DNA from: Corythucha ciliata
Taxonomy: Eukaryota; Arthropoda; Insecta; Hemiptera; Tingidae
Direction: 5' to 3'
Length of the DNA: 64,000 bases
NCBI GenBank assembly: GCA_038030265.1
Contig: CM075938.1
Location: forward strand, 58,087,189-58,151,188
Part shown: positions 32,983 to 43,619 of the stretch, piece by piece
Position numbering within the stretch: position 1 is the first letter of the stretch
Layout: every line of letters starts with the position of its first letter
Translations under genes and position numbers: made by a program
The notes under the pieces: model-generated
What the model saw: only the letters and a program-made list of their open reading frames with translations
Told to the model about the DNA's origin: nothing
The model's database searches: none

Positions 32983-34560
32983 TCATCATGAAATTCTCTT
33001 TACAAAAAACAAATATGATACTCGCTTATCTCCGATAGGTGTCGAGATACACGCAGTAGGAGAAAATTCCCTAACAACAAATAAAACTGTATTTTTATGG
33101 GATGGTCCTGTTAATTTGATGAAAACGGCTATTAGATAAACTAGTTTTGTTAACTTATCACAGGTAATTTGAAAAATAGCTTGAACTAATGTGTCTTTAA
33201 CCGTTTTAAGGCTAATTTTACATCAAAGTTAGCTGTAGATGAGGATATTCGGTCTGTCTGTTCCGAGAACTGTAATGATCGCGGGGACATGGAAACAAGC
33301 GTTCTCATAGCGAAAATTCCACATGAAAACGTCCCAGGCAACTAAGAAATTCCAGTGGAACCTTTTTTCCCCTCGGGTTACTGAAGCAAGCCAAAAACCT
33401 AACCGTGTTGAGGGGCGTATAGAGCATTGAGGGCAGAAAAAGGGCTCTGAATAACTGAGTTTCGGGGAGTTCATGGTGAGTTTCTCTCTTCTACTCATTA
33501 TGTGATAGCTCTATGAGTTTGAGCCAAAAAATGTGAATAAAAAAGCCGATGAAACAAGCCAAGTATATCCCATTTTGCTCATTCCTCCCACTTTTTTTTA
33601 TGCTGAGGTCGATATCTCCATGAAAAATGAATCGATTTCATTTTATGACTAGGTCATTCGATCTTATGAAATGAGGAGTTTCGGCCTGAAACTAAAAGAG
33701 CTACCTTCACTTCAAGAAATCGGCGATAACTTCGTCCGAACATTGTTAGGATATTTCTTAGGCACGTTTTCTATTACAGATCGAGAATTTTTTTCGACTT
33801 ATTTGATATTGGACTTCTATGAGAAATAACACGTCAGAAAGGTAATTTCGTACACTTTCCAACCCACTCCTCAGTTGTAGCGTGGAGACAAATAATTGGC
33901 CTACAACAGTAGTTTTTAAATAGATTAACAACTAACGGCATCATATCATATTATCATCATATCGGGGCATGGTTAGTAGTAGGCGCAGGTAAAAGTGGGT
34001 AAGTGTTCTAGGGCTAAAGAGATTAACAACTATAACAAAAAAACACCAAAGAACTGTAATTATCTGTACGACTGAGTCGCATTGCAGGTAAATCACGTTG
34101 TCCACCACGCAAGTAAAAGTTCTGCAGTACGTTTTCGGGCTTGCTTCTGTAAACCGAGGGGAAAAAGGAATTTCTTAGTTGCCTGGAACCTTTTCAAGAG
34201 GAATTTTCGCTATGAGAACGCTTGTTTCCATGTCCTCGCGATCATTACAGTTCTCGGAACGGACAGGACGAATATCCTCATCTACAGCTAACTTTGACAT
34301 AAAATGAGCCTTAAAACGGTTAAAGACCCATTAGTTCAAGCAATTTTTCAAATTACCTGTGATAAGTTAACAAAACTAGTTTATCTAATAGCCGTTTTCA
34401 TCAAATTAACAGGACCATCCCATAAAAATACAGTTTTTGTTGTTAGGGAATTTTCTCCTACTGCGTGTATCTCGACTCCTATCGGAGATAAGCGAGTATC
34501 ATTTTTGTTTTTTGTAAAGACAATTTTATGATGATTAACTTCTTTGCTATGCATCAATGT
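32983..34560. mobile_element. Foldback element 3, cut by the gap
   Basis: The left arm (32983-about 33420) and right arm (about 34120-34540) are close inverted copies: CTCGCTTATCTCCGATAGG against CCTATCGGAGATAAGCGAG, GGGATGGTCCTGTTAATTTG against CAAATTAACAGGACCATCCC, GCTGTAGATGAGGATATTCG against CGAATATCCTCATCTACAGC. The arms are much less diverged than those of foldback 1. The loop is about 700 bp with no gene. The right arm may continue opposite the N gap. Confidence 0.82.
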
Positions 34561-34943
34561 CGTAACGTCAACGGCGAGGACGCTACAACGCATTGTTCAC
34601 AAAAAGCAGTGAAGGGGTTCGAGAATAGTGTCACCTTTAACGCTATTATCTCTTAAGCGGTTGAAGCTACAAAAATCTTGTCGAAGACTAATTTTTGAGG
34701 AATTTTGTCAACTTTGTTTTGTTACCTCATGAGTGTTTGGGTGGGACCTACAGTTTACGAACTACAGGTAATAAAGTGAAAAATTATGCACGTTTTTCTA
34801 CGTCCAGCAGCTAGCTCGTGGGCTAAGAGGCGGGGACTTTTGAGTACACCATCTCCAGACCCCTCCGAACAAATCCCAATCACAACTTTAGAGTTACCAG
34901 CTGGTTCAATCTATGCCTTTCCAAGAAGCATTCGTTTACTAGA
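34561..34943. other. No gene; possible 3' end of the copia element
   Basis: A GAGGGGT purine-rich stretch on the minus strand (near 34860) could be a polypurine tract for the copia element upstream. I could not find a repeated LTR to confirm it. Confidence 0.35.
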
Positions 34944-36357
34944 CTAATATATCGTAGGAGTGCAGCAATTTCTCAGTTCTCTTCTGAGACCACGGAGCCA
35001 TAAAGCCTCTTGGATCGCTGCCGAAGTTGCCATAAATTCTGCTTCTGTCGTGCTCAGAGCCACTGTTGGTTGTCGTTTTGAATTCCAGGAAATCGCGGAA
35101 CCGTTATTTGAGAAAAACATAACCGGTCGTTGATTTTCTTTCATCCTCGTCAGACGCCCAGTCAGCATCACAGTATCCAACAAGGTCGCACTTGCCATAT
35201 TTTCATATGGCTCCGTTCAATTCCAGTTTCATTTCTTTTGTTCCCTTCAAATATCGCATGATTCTTTTTACAGCGTTCCAGTGTGAAGGACCAGGACAGG
35301 CGTTGAATCGGCTTACATAATTCACAGAGAAGCAGATATCCGGTCTTGAACTTGCTGATAGTAAGCTTCCAACGGCTTCTTGATAGGGAACACTTGACAT
35401 TCTCTTTATTTCATCGGCGGGTGTATTCGGTGACATCTGTTTTGAGAGTTTTTCTTTGAAATTCAATGGCGTGTTCAACGGATTGCAATTTCCCATACCG
35501 TAGCGTTTCAGCACATCTCTAATGTGAGACGCCTGGTCGATAAATATTTTCTTATTCTTTCTGTCTCTAGTAATTTGTATTCCGAGAAAATATTTAGCTT
35601 CACCCATATCCTTCATTTTGAAATTTTTCATTAGCTGCTGTTTTATTTCATTTTTCACCTCGTCGTTGTTGCTAAGTAAAATCAAGTCATCAACGTAAAC
35701 AGCGCAGATGATTATTTCTGAGGTGTTCATTCTATAGAAAATGCACCTGTCCGTTTCAGATTGCTTCAAGCCAATTTTTCTAAGGACTCCTTCGAGCTTC
35801 AAATTCCAAACTCGACTGGCTTGTTTGAGTCCGTACAACGTTTTTTTTTAATTTACACACTTTGTTGGAAACAAAGTTTTCGGGCTGCAACTTGTAGATT
35901 TCTTCATCTAATTCTCCCTGAAGAAATGCTGTCACAGCGTCAAGCTGGTCGATGTCCAGGTCAAGCTCAGCAGCTAGGGCCAGCAAGTACCTTATTGACG
36001 TGTACCTTACCACAGGAGAATAGGTTTCGTGGTAGTCTATCCCTTTCTTCTGTGAGTACCCCTTGATCACGAGACGGGCTTTGTGTTTGACTATTTCACC
36101 GCCAGCATTCCTCTTTGTTTTGAATACCCACTTGCAATCGATGGGCTTTTTACCATGAGGCAAATCGGTCAAAATCCAAGTACCATTGTCAATCAAAGCT
36201 TCGTACTCTTCCTCCATTGCTCTCTTCCACTGTTCTTTGTCAGAGCGGCTGAGAACTTCTACAGTTGTCGGATCGTCGAGTTCTGCTGTTCCAACAGAAT
36301 ACGAAACAAAGTCATCCAGATTTTTCGGTCTTCTTCTAACTCTTTCCTCTCGTCGTA
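34944..36357 (-). pseudogene. copia RT and RNase H, frameshifted
   Basis: The frame opens near 36357 (linker RREERVRRRPKNLDDFVSY) and holds NGTWILTDLPHGKKPIDCKW, LVIKGYSQKKGIDYHETY and LDAVTAFLQGEL. It breaks in a nine-A run near 35850. The next frame (35203-35838) has MYGLKQASRVWN, the catalytic YVDDLILLS and YLKGTKEMKL. RNase H (34944-35198) is again shifted: [17 protein letters not shown] in one frame and [20 protein letters not shown] with EAEFMA in another. The two RT breaks fall at or beside homopolymers. Non-functional as written. Confidence 0.88.
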
Positions 36358-36371
36358 AGTGACTTTCATTT

Positions 36372-38015
36372 TCACATGGCGGCGAGGGTACTTACATCTG
36401 ATGTTGAAGTAGAATTCCTGGTGACATTATCGACGATAGGTTCCTCATGTACAATATCGTCTCCGGCAGCTTGATTGATCACAGTTGTCGTCTCTTCCGG
36501 TGTCTCTTCCAGAAGTTTCGGATTAGTTGGAAAGAAAAACATTGATTTTTCGGAGTTTTGTTCTTTTCTCGTCATAAAAGAACTGCCCTTTTCCAATTCG
36601 TGAAAAACGACATCCCGCGAAGATAAAATGGTATTTTTTTGTGGTACGTAGATTCTCCACGCTTTTTGATCTCTTGAATAGCCGATCATGATGCCTTTTT
36701 CCGATTTCGAATCAAGTTTCTGCCTCTTTTGTTTTGGGATATGCATGAACGCTTTGCACCCGAAAATTCGTAAATGTCGTAAATTTGGTTTCTTCCCTGA
36801 CCAAATCTCAATAGGTGTTTGCCCATTTACGCTTCTCGTCGGTTGGCGGTTCAATAAGTAGGCAGCCGTTGACGCAGCTTCCGCCCAAAACTTGTTCGGC
36901 AATTCTGACTCCACTAGCATGCATCGAACTTTCTCAATAATTGTCCGGTTCAACCGTTCAGCTTTTCCGTTTTGCTCACTTGTGTACGGTGTTGTCTTTT
37001 GGTGGTCGATTCCAGCGGACTGTAAGAATGTAGAAAATCTTCGATTGCAATATTCCCCTCCACCATCGGTTCTGAGAGTCTTGATCTTTAAACCCGTCTG
37101 ATTTTCAACATAATTTTTAAAAATCAGAAAATTTTCGAATACTTTGTCCTTTGAGACAGTAAAATAAACGAAAGTCATGTGACTGTAGTCATCTAAAAAC
37201 GTTAGCATGTAGCGTGATCCGGCGAGTGATGCCACTTCGATCGGTCCACAGACATCAGAGTGCATCAGCTCCAGCCGTCTGGTTGATGAACTCTGACTCG
37301 AAGAAAATGGTAGTCGGTGGCTTTTTCCTTGTGGGCAAATGTCGCATAAATGCGAATCGTTTTGACCGGTGAATTCAATTCCTTGAGCCATACCTTCTCT
37401 GAGTTTGTTCATACTCTGGACGTTCAAGTGTGCTAAACGCTTGTGCCACGTATCAAAACACACTAGAGCAGTTTTTCTGTCTGGAATTCTGTCCAGCTTG
37501 AAAAGATTACCATGCAATGACCCCGTAGCAATCAACTTGTTGTTTCTTAATATTTTACATTTTTTTGATAAAAATTGGACTGTGATGTCTTTCTTTACCA
37601 TCTGTGGCACGGAGAGAAGATTCACACTGAGTCCTGGCACGTACATTACGTCTTTTACGTCGACTGTTTTAGTTGCACCTGAAACAACGAGATCTAAACT
37701 GAGATCGCCCAATTTGTTTGCTACTATTTGTTCGTTCGTAGCGGTCGTAATAGTCGTGGGTTTTGTTTCCCTGATATTTTTCAGTTTCGATATGTCGCCA
37801 CACATGTGAACTGATGCGGCGGAATCCACTATCCATTCTTCAGATGACGAACCATTCACGGAAAAAGCTCCTAAAAACATGGCTTCCTGATACTGGTTCG
37901 GTCCTTTCGTCTTGTCAGAGAAATTCCAGTTCTTTTGACAATCGCGAGCGAAGTGACCGTAACCATTGCAATTGAAACACCGTATCCCTTTCTTTTTCTC
38001 TTCACTGGTTGGCAA
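36372..38015 (-). pseudogene. copia zinc knuckle, protease and integrase piece
   Basis: 547 residues in one frame. It begins with the CCHC knuckle CFNCNGYGHFARDC, then the protease motif WIVDSAASVHM, the GAG-pre-integrase region WHKRLAHLNVQSM and CDICPQGKSHR, and the integrase D,D35E core: LMHSDVCGPI, LRTDGGGEYCNRRF and PYTSEQNGKAERLNRT. It continues through the conserved FGCKAFMHIPKQKR to a variable acidic linker. A one-base frame change near 36385 carries translation into the RT piece. Confidence 0.9.
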
Positions 38016-38622
38016 ACGATTTTTTTGGTAAGGACTTTTTCTGAAATCTCATCTGTTTCGTGAGAAGCGCTTGAGATTTTTCTGAAGAATTATGAGAAAT
38101 GTCCTGCAGCAATTTCGTTTTAATTGAATCGGCCGTTACTGCGACTCCGGAGCTCTCAATTCCCATAATCATTGGCTTATATTCTTCCGGCAGGCCAGCT
38201 AGCAATATTGTGCCAATCCATTCATCCGAGACAGTCAATCCAATTCCTGTCAGTTTGTGAGCCGTCATCACTATTTTGTTTACATACTCTTCAATGGACA
38301 CACAATATTCAAATTTTGTCATTATGAGTGTTTTTAAAAGACTCGTTCTTCTGGTCAGACCAGAATCGTCGAAGGCTTGACTTAAACAGTTCCACGCTTC
38401 TTTGGCGTTTTTAGCCCCCTGAACGTGAACATAATTGATTGGGTCTACTAATAAAACAATTTTAGACCGAGCCTTGGTGTCCTTTCTCTCATCCAGGTCT
38501 TCGCCACTCACGCATCCCCATAACTCCTCGTGCTCCAAATACGTCTTGACTGCGAATTTCCACGAGTCATAGTTTTCTCGTCCTTTAAGCTTTTCTATCG
38601 GAGGAAGCGAGTACCCTGACAT
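38002..38622 (-). pseudogene. gag: copia gag, N-terminal part
   Basis: 206 residues from an ATG at 38622. It has the UBN2/gag_pre type features of copia gag: LKGRENYDSWKFAVKTYLE near the start, KEAWNCLSQAFDDSG, and LLAGLPEEYKPMIMGIES. It ends by frameshift in the A-run near 38026-38032; the next frame continues through QKNRLPTSEEKKKG into the zinc knuckle of the following piece. One base change in a seven-A run explains the break. Confidence 0.85.
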
Positions 38623-38950
38623 TCTGCACCGTTGGAACTGTTCGATAACTTGGAGACCTTTTTTTCTTAGGTTCTTCTAGCCTCTAGGGTGTGTTCCAGC
38701 CGCTGGGCCCATAACCAATTGGAAAAAAGGCTAGATTAGGAGCTGATTGACGAAGACGATTCTGTATTTAATTGTAGCAGAGAGAGAAAACAACAGATAA
38801 AAGAGGAACAAGGGAAAAAAAGGAAACATGTGTAAAAAGGAGGGGACGCGAAAGATGTTTTTTTTTTTCTTTTTTTTTTCTTTTTTTAAAATATTTACAA
38901 CAAATAATTCAAATCGAACCAGAAGAAGGGGATGAACATGAAGAGGCAGA
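38623..38950. other. Flank of the copia element, no gene
   Basis: Includes a T-rich tract at about 38861-38887. No tRNA-complementary primer site could be identified upstream of the copia gag. Confidence 0.4.
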
Positions 38951-39400
38951 TATTTTTAAAAAATGGCTAGAATTGAGAAATATGCTAATTCTGAGCAAAA
39001 ACTGAGAAAAATATCGAATTCGCAGCTGAAATGATGATGGAAAATAGCTATTTCATGGTCAAAATAGAGAAAAAGCGGTAATTCAGAAACAAGAAAAAGC
39101 TCTTATTTATGCCTAAAATTGAGAAAAATGAAAACAAAGTAATAAAAACTGCTACTTCGCGGTTAGAGGAAAACCGCTAATTCGCGAATAAAATTTGAAA
39201 AAGCGCTAATTCGCGGATGAAATTGGGGGAAATTGCTTTTTCACGACAAAAATTGAGAAAATCTCTAAATCGTGAAATTGTGAAAAATCGTTAGATTCCA
39301 GGTAAACGTAAGAGACTTTCTCGGCTAAATTTGTGAAAAAGGGGTACATGTCTCGGCTAAATGTAAAGATTGGAGAAATAATAGAGTTCGGGAGGGGGAA
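38951..39400. repeat. Degenerate minisatellite, family A
   Basis: Diverged GCTAATTC / GCGG / AAAATTGAG / A-run units as at 1-600. No coding frame. Confidence 0.75.
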
Positions 39401-39436
39401 ACGAGAGTTTCCGCGAAGGGGTCAATAGTGTGAAAT

Positions 39437-39810
39437 GTTAGATGAATATAATGAATAAATCTGTCGCCGGTATTTTAATTACTAAATTAATTAGACTGAT
39501 ATTATCCGGACGACGATGGAAGGGCATAGCCCAACACGATTCGTGTTTCGAGAAAAAATGGCTCCCCGGCGGGATTTGAACCCACAACCTCTGGATTACC
39601 AGTCCAGCACGCTGCCATTTGCGCCACGGAGACGCCTATGGGAGTCGTACTCCGAGGGATAAGCTAAGCCGAACCCCACCCAGGTCCATTGTTTCTCGAA
39701 ACTCGAATCGTGTTGGGCTATGCCCTTCCATCGTCGTCCGGATAATATCAGTCTAATTAATTTAGTAATTAAAATACCGGCGACAGATTTATTCATTATA
39801 TTCATCTAAC
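39437..39810. mobile_element. 125 bp inverted repeat with a tRNA in the loop
   Basis: Left arm 39437-39561 and right arm 39686-39810 are nearly perfect inverted copies: GTTAGATGAATATAATGAAT at the outer tip, CTGTCGCCGGTATTTTAATT, GGACGACGATGGAAGGGCAT, and ATTCG(T/A)GTTTCGAGAAA near the loop. The 124 bp loop is occupied by a minus-strand tRNA-like gene whose 3' end abuts the left arm. High arm identity suggests recent origin by inverted duplication or a foldback transposon. No target duplication found. Confidence 0.88.
39561..39633 (-). tRNA. tRNA-Thr(GGT)-like gene
   Basis: 73 nt on the minus strand. The acceptor 5' strand GTCTCCG pairs with CGGGGAG (one mismatch at position 1-72 and one G-U). 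The A box reads TGGCGCAAATGG. The anticodon arm is CTGGA, loop CTGGTAA, TCCAG, giving anticodon GGT. The T arm is GTGGG, TTCAAAT, CCCGC, with B box GTTCAAATC. The next genomic bases are CA after a C discriminator, so CCA-like DNA follows. No intron. GGT is an unusual anticodon for eukaryotic threonine (AGT is expected), so it may be a tRNA pseudogene or SINE head rather than a working tRNA. Confidence 0.75.
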
Positions 39811-39879
39811 AACATCTAGATAAGATAAAATTCGGCGTGGTTTACCGATCAGGAGAAGCGCCTAGAGTTTCAGGGAGCC

Positions 39880-40440
39880 AGACCCACGAAATTTCATTTT
39901 TGAAGAATCCGGATCCTCAAAATTGGCTCGTTTGAGTGAGATAAACCCAAGAAATTGTTTTTTCGGCCAAGCCGAACGGAGCGACGGCACAGGGTTGAGA
40001 CGGTCGGTGTATGGATGAAGAGTTTTTCTTCCCCCCCCCCCCTATATACCGTTTGACTCTTTGTGTGGGCGAAACCTACAAAATTGGTTTTCGGTCCAAA
40101 CCCCGCAAAATTGCGCTTTTCAGGGAGTAAAGTCAATCCTGCGATATTTGATTTTTTTCAATGTTCAAAATTCGTAAAATTTAGTTTTGTGAGTGCCTAG
40201 TCCACAAAACTTCGGGTTTTGAAAGAGCCGCGCGCCTTCCGTACCATCGAAATTGGCTTATTAGGAACACAGTTCTGCAAAATTGGAGTTTTGGGTAAGT
40301 GGAGCCCACGAGATTGGGTTTTGTGAGATCCAATGCTGCAGAATTTGGTCGTTGAAAGTGCTGATAGCACAAATTTCGACTTTTTAAAGCGCCAAATCCC
40401 CGACATTTTTGTTTAAACAGGCCGCGGTGGTGATGGTTTC
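39880..40440. repeat. Degenerate minisatellite, family B
   Basis: Diverged units with (A/C)AAAATT(G/T)G(G/T)TTTT and a link such as GAGTG or AAACCCA, about 35-45 bp apart. Similar to 30200-30760. A C-run lies at about 40031-40041. Confidence 0.55.
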
Positions 40441-40493
40441 CGGAGGCAAGTTTGCGGCTAAAATTGAGGTCGCTTAAACTACGAGGGTTAGTG

Positions 40494-40713
40494 GTTAAAT
40501 CATGCATAAGTCTGTAACCGTAGGAGCCTACATCGTCTGTCTTCCCTCGTTGAGGTTCGTCAAAAACGGACCGGTTTCGGCCTGCTCGCCATCTTCAGCA
40601 TTTGGTTTGGCTGAAAATGGCGAGCAGCCGAAACCGGTCCGTTTTTGACGACCCTCAACGAGGGAAGACAGACGATGTACGCTCCTACGGCTACAGACTT
40701 TTGCATGATTTAA
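40494..40713. mobile_element. Long palindrome, arms about 105 bp
   Basis: The outer tips TAAATCATGCATAAGTCTG and CAGACTTTTGCATGATTTA, then TCGTCTGTCTTCCCTCGTTG and CAACGAGGGAAGACAGACGA, and AAAACGGACCGGTTTCGGC and its complement, pair almost without gaps around a very short centre. It looks like a recent foldback MITE. No coding capacity. Confidence 0.8.
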
Positions 40714-40976
40714 TTTAACTACAGTAAAAAGTGTATTCCTTGTTTATTTAGAGACCAAGAGGCCTCCTTTAGAGATTCCTACCCAAGATCTTGATACGAG
40801 TAGGTCCACTATTGTTCAGGGCGTACTCTAGCTCCCCCCCCCCTACCAATTTCCCGGATGATACGCCATTTTTTGACCGATATATTATGCCGATTCCGCT
40901 CATCGTGGTGTTATCTAATCGCGACGCCAGGAAAATTAGTCTAGAAACAAGGGAAATTCATGAAGACACTGTTTTA

Positions 40977-41115
40977 GGGTGCGTTTATCGTGCACTTATT
41001 CTACAGACAAAGCTGAGATAAGTCTGGTTGCTATGGGCCTTTTTGTAAACAGTAATGTAAAGTTATTCTATAGATAGCTATTCCATGAGATATCCAGTGA
41101 TTGATAAACCCACCC
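40977..41115. mobile_element. MITE with TTA duplication, 139 bp
   Basis: Ends GGGTGCGTTTATCGTGCAC and GTGATTGATAAACCCACCC, flanked by TTA at 40974-40976 and 41116-41118. Same family as 25700-25833 in opposite orientation. PIF/Harbinger-type by its 3 bp duplication. Confidence 0.8.
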
Positions 41116-41824
41116 TTAGGAAATAATTTGGACAAACGTCTCTGGAAAACCAAATTTCGCCATTCTGGCTCTTTCAAACTCGTGACTACAATTATTTGGT
41201 CAAAAAGCCGGGAATTTTAACAGGCAATTATTACTAAATCGGCCATTCTAATTGGCCACTTGACTATGAAACTGGTGGCTTAACATTTTTCTCTAAATAC
41301 CCCCTCCCCCCCCCTAGACCACACCGAACAAGGGGCCCTCCTGGACTTGGGGACCCTCGGCGATCGTCGACCAAACCAGTTCGGGCCTGTTAAACAACGG
41401 CGTAGAGACAAAATATCATTTATTCAATTAGTAGACGACTTTTCGTTCTTTTTAAACAAATTGTTCACATGGCCGACATCTTAACATTATACTAAAAAAA
41501 TTATTAACAATAAAGGGGTAAAAAACGTTGTTTATTACATAAAATTAAGATAAACGTACAAAATTCAGCTGTGAAATCTTTTTTTTTTTTAGGATTATTG
41601 TCCTCGCGGTAACAATTTTACACTGAGGCCTGAAAAAATAGTTAATCGTATGACCGTCCAATAAAATATAATAGTAGTAGATTGAAAAAGCATGCAAATG
41701 ACAATTTCTGAAATAAGCCACAAAAAATGGAAGACACCTGGTTGTATTGGAATTCTTGTTCGTGCCAATCGTCCTACTGCACGCCATATGCCATAATACA
41801 ACCAGGTGCCTGCGCTCGGGCCGT
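41116..41824. other. 3' flank of the RING gene, hairpin inside
   Basis: No separate gene. An inverted repeat CACCTGGTTGTATT / AATACAACCAGGTG lies at 41735-41808, within the likely 3' UTR. Minus-strand AATAAA (plus-strand TTTATT near 41530) is a possible polyadenylation signal about 290 bases after the stop codon. C-runs lie near 41305-41320. Confidence 0.45.
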
Positions 41825-42616
41825 TCATGCATGGTCGGAACGCAGCACTTGAAGAACAGGCGGTGGAGCGATGTTTTCATAGTTTATTCCAGCCGGATCG
41901 GTTGAGTTTGACTCAGGTGTTTCTCCGGAATTTTTGGCAGCGTTTTTCAATCTCTCTGTCTCGGACATAACACTCCTCAGTTCGCTGTTCAAACGGAGAA
42001 TATTTAGTTCATATCTGAGCAGATTATCGCGGGCTTCCTCCACTAGTTTATTCTTGATCTTTTCAAGTTTTTTCAGTTCGCCTCTATTCTTACTAAGCTC
42101 ATGCCGGCCGTCTTTGAGCTGCAAATTTATTTCGGACATTTGCGCTTTAGTGGCCTCAATCCGTAATTGGCTATTGGCGTGCAGTATTGTCGAGGATTCA
42201 AGTTGGGTTTCCAATGCGGCGCACCTTTCTCTCTCTCTTCGTTTGATGATGGTCTCCGCGGCTTCCACTTTTAAATCTTTCTTCTCTGGTTCGGGGTGGG
42301 TTTCCGAAGTTTCCGAAGGATGTTCATATTCCAAATTTAGATACAATGTAAAGGGCGTTGAACTCCCTGCAATTCAATGAAAAAAATAAATAGGAATTCT
42401 TGGAGGCTGTTTCAAGCGCAAAACCTTACCTTTTCTCAAGTCCACGGAGCACTTCGGGCATGATTTCTGCAACGATTTTTTTAAACATTTTTTTACACAC
42501 AATGTGTGGGAAATGTGACCACAAACAAGTGCTGAAATCCCTTGGGTACTTCCCGCGATTTCATTATTAGTCAGACGTACAGGCTTCGGGCATAAAGCGC
42601 ACTGCCAAGCTTCCAT
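41825..42616 (-). CDS. RING finger and coiled-coil protein, two exons
   Basis: Probable E3 ubiquitin or SUMO ligase-like protein of 242 residues, and the only convincing host gene here. Exon 1 (42616-42430) starts at ATG and encodes a RING: CALCPKP, CGHISHTLC and CPKC, a C3HC4-like arrangement with a long first loop. A 63 bp phase-1 intron (42429-42367) starts GTAAGG and ends with a pyrimidine tract and TTGCAG. Exon 2 (42366-41825) continues with TPFTLYLNLEY, then a coiled coil of about 100 residues (RRERERCAALETQLESS to LRSVMSETERLKNAAK) and a short polar tail. Splicing gives 729 coding bases, a whole number of codons. RING, then an IxxLYxxL-like stretch, then coiled coil recalls TRAIP-type ligases, but that is an architectural guess. 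Whether it is expressed is unknown. Confidence 0.78.
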
Positions 42617-42999
42617 CTTTCAACTAAAACGCATTTATACGTAGCCCAGAGTTAAAAAAATAAATAAATAAAGAGTCCCCATAGATGCACTTTGTACACA
42701 ACGACTTTTCGTAAAGCTATGAATTTCAAACAACACAGGATAGGAAGATTGTTATCTTCAAAACTCTTACTTGAACCCTTCAATATTCACGGTGTCTGTA
42801 AAAATATAAAATATAAATAGCTATTAAAGAAAACTTGTTTGAAAAATACCCCAACAGAGTATTTAAGGTGGCACATTCAACTATATTGCGACGACGCGAC
42901 CATTTGTCAGCCGTGGAAGAACAATTGCTTCCATGATTTTCTCCTAGTTTGTTTACAATCACAATAAACTCATTAGAAGGTCCTGATATTACCGAATTA
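42617..42999. other. 5' flank of the RING gene
   Basis: AT-rich, no coding frame of note. It should contain the promoter on the minus strand, but no TATA box or initiator can be assigned with confidence. Confidence 0.4.
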
Positions 43000-43390
43000 A
43001 CGGTTTTTCCCTATTTTTAGCAGCGAGCGATTTTTTTCTTTTCCAGTCATGAATTAGCGCTTTTCTCATTATTATGGTCAAATAATATAGTGTCCTCCAG
43101 AAACCGCGAATTGGCGTTTTCTCGATTTTTTCCGTGAATTTGCGTTTTTCTCCACGTTAGCCTTGAATGAGCTTTTTCCCAGTTTTAGCCGCCAACTTGT
43201 CCCATTATGACAGTTTGTTTAGCGGGTTTTCTAAATTTAAGCCGTGAAACGGCCACCATAGACCGCATTTCGCAAATGTTTCTCAATTCTGGCCTCGAAT
43301 AAACGCTTTTTTCGGAATTTCGTTTCTGAATTCGTTAACATAAAACCTAAAAATCCCTATTTTTCCATCTTTAAGCTTTTCAGGAGGGCC
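43000..43390. repeat. Degenerate minisatellite, family A, reverse orientation
   Basis: Units read GAATTAGCG(C/T)TTTTCTC, CAATTTTAGCCG and similar, the complement of the family A core used elsewhere. Confidence 0.75.
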
Positions 43391-43619
43391 TTCTCAGAAG
43401 AGGTGCCCGTTTATGTCTGCCCCCCCTTTGCCCTTACTTAAGGCACACTGCTAATTATTATTTGTTTGACCGATTTTTTTTAACGGGGTGGAGTAGATTT
43501 CGAATGATTTCTGACGAGATTTCGAGCTTGACCAAGTTCCAGTACTGTCACTGAAAAGATAAGCCTCGAAACTTGCACGTTTGGCGAAAATAAAGACCAG
43601 AAACTACAGGGTGTTCCGC

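Larger units (their letters stand above)
34944..38622 (-). mobile_element. Ty1/copia retrotransposon, frameshifted, LTRs not found
   Basis: Minus-strand order gag, zinc knuckle and protease, integrase, RT, RNase H. Integrase lies before RT, which is diagnostic of Ty1/copia. At least four frame breaks interrupt the coding region. I compared both flanks and found no direct LTR repeat, so the internal region may be all that is left. Confidence 0.9.

Noticed and set aside
32435..33139. Long open frames across the N gap
   Set aside because: They consist of unknown residues; only the short flanks are real sequence.
34800..38720. LTRs for the copia element
   Set aside because: Both flanks were compared and no direct repeat or convincing tRNA primer site was found, so none is annotated.
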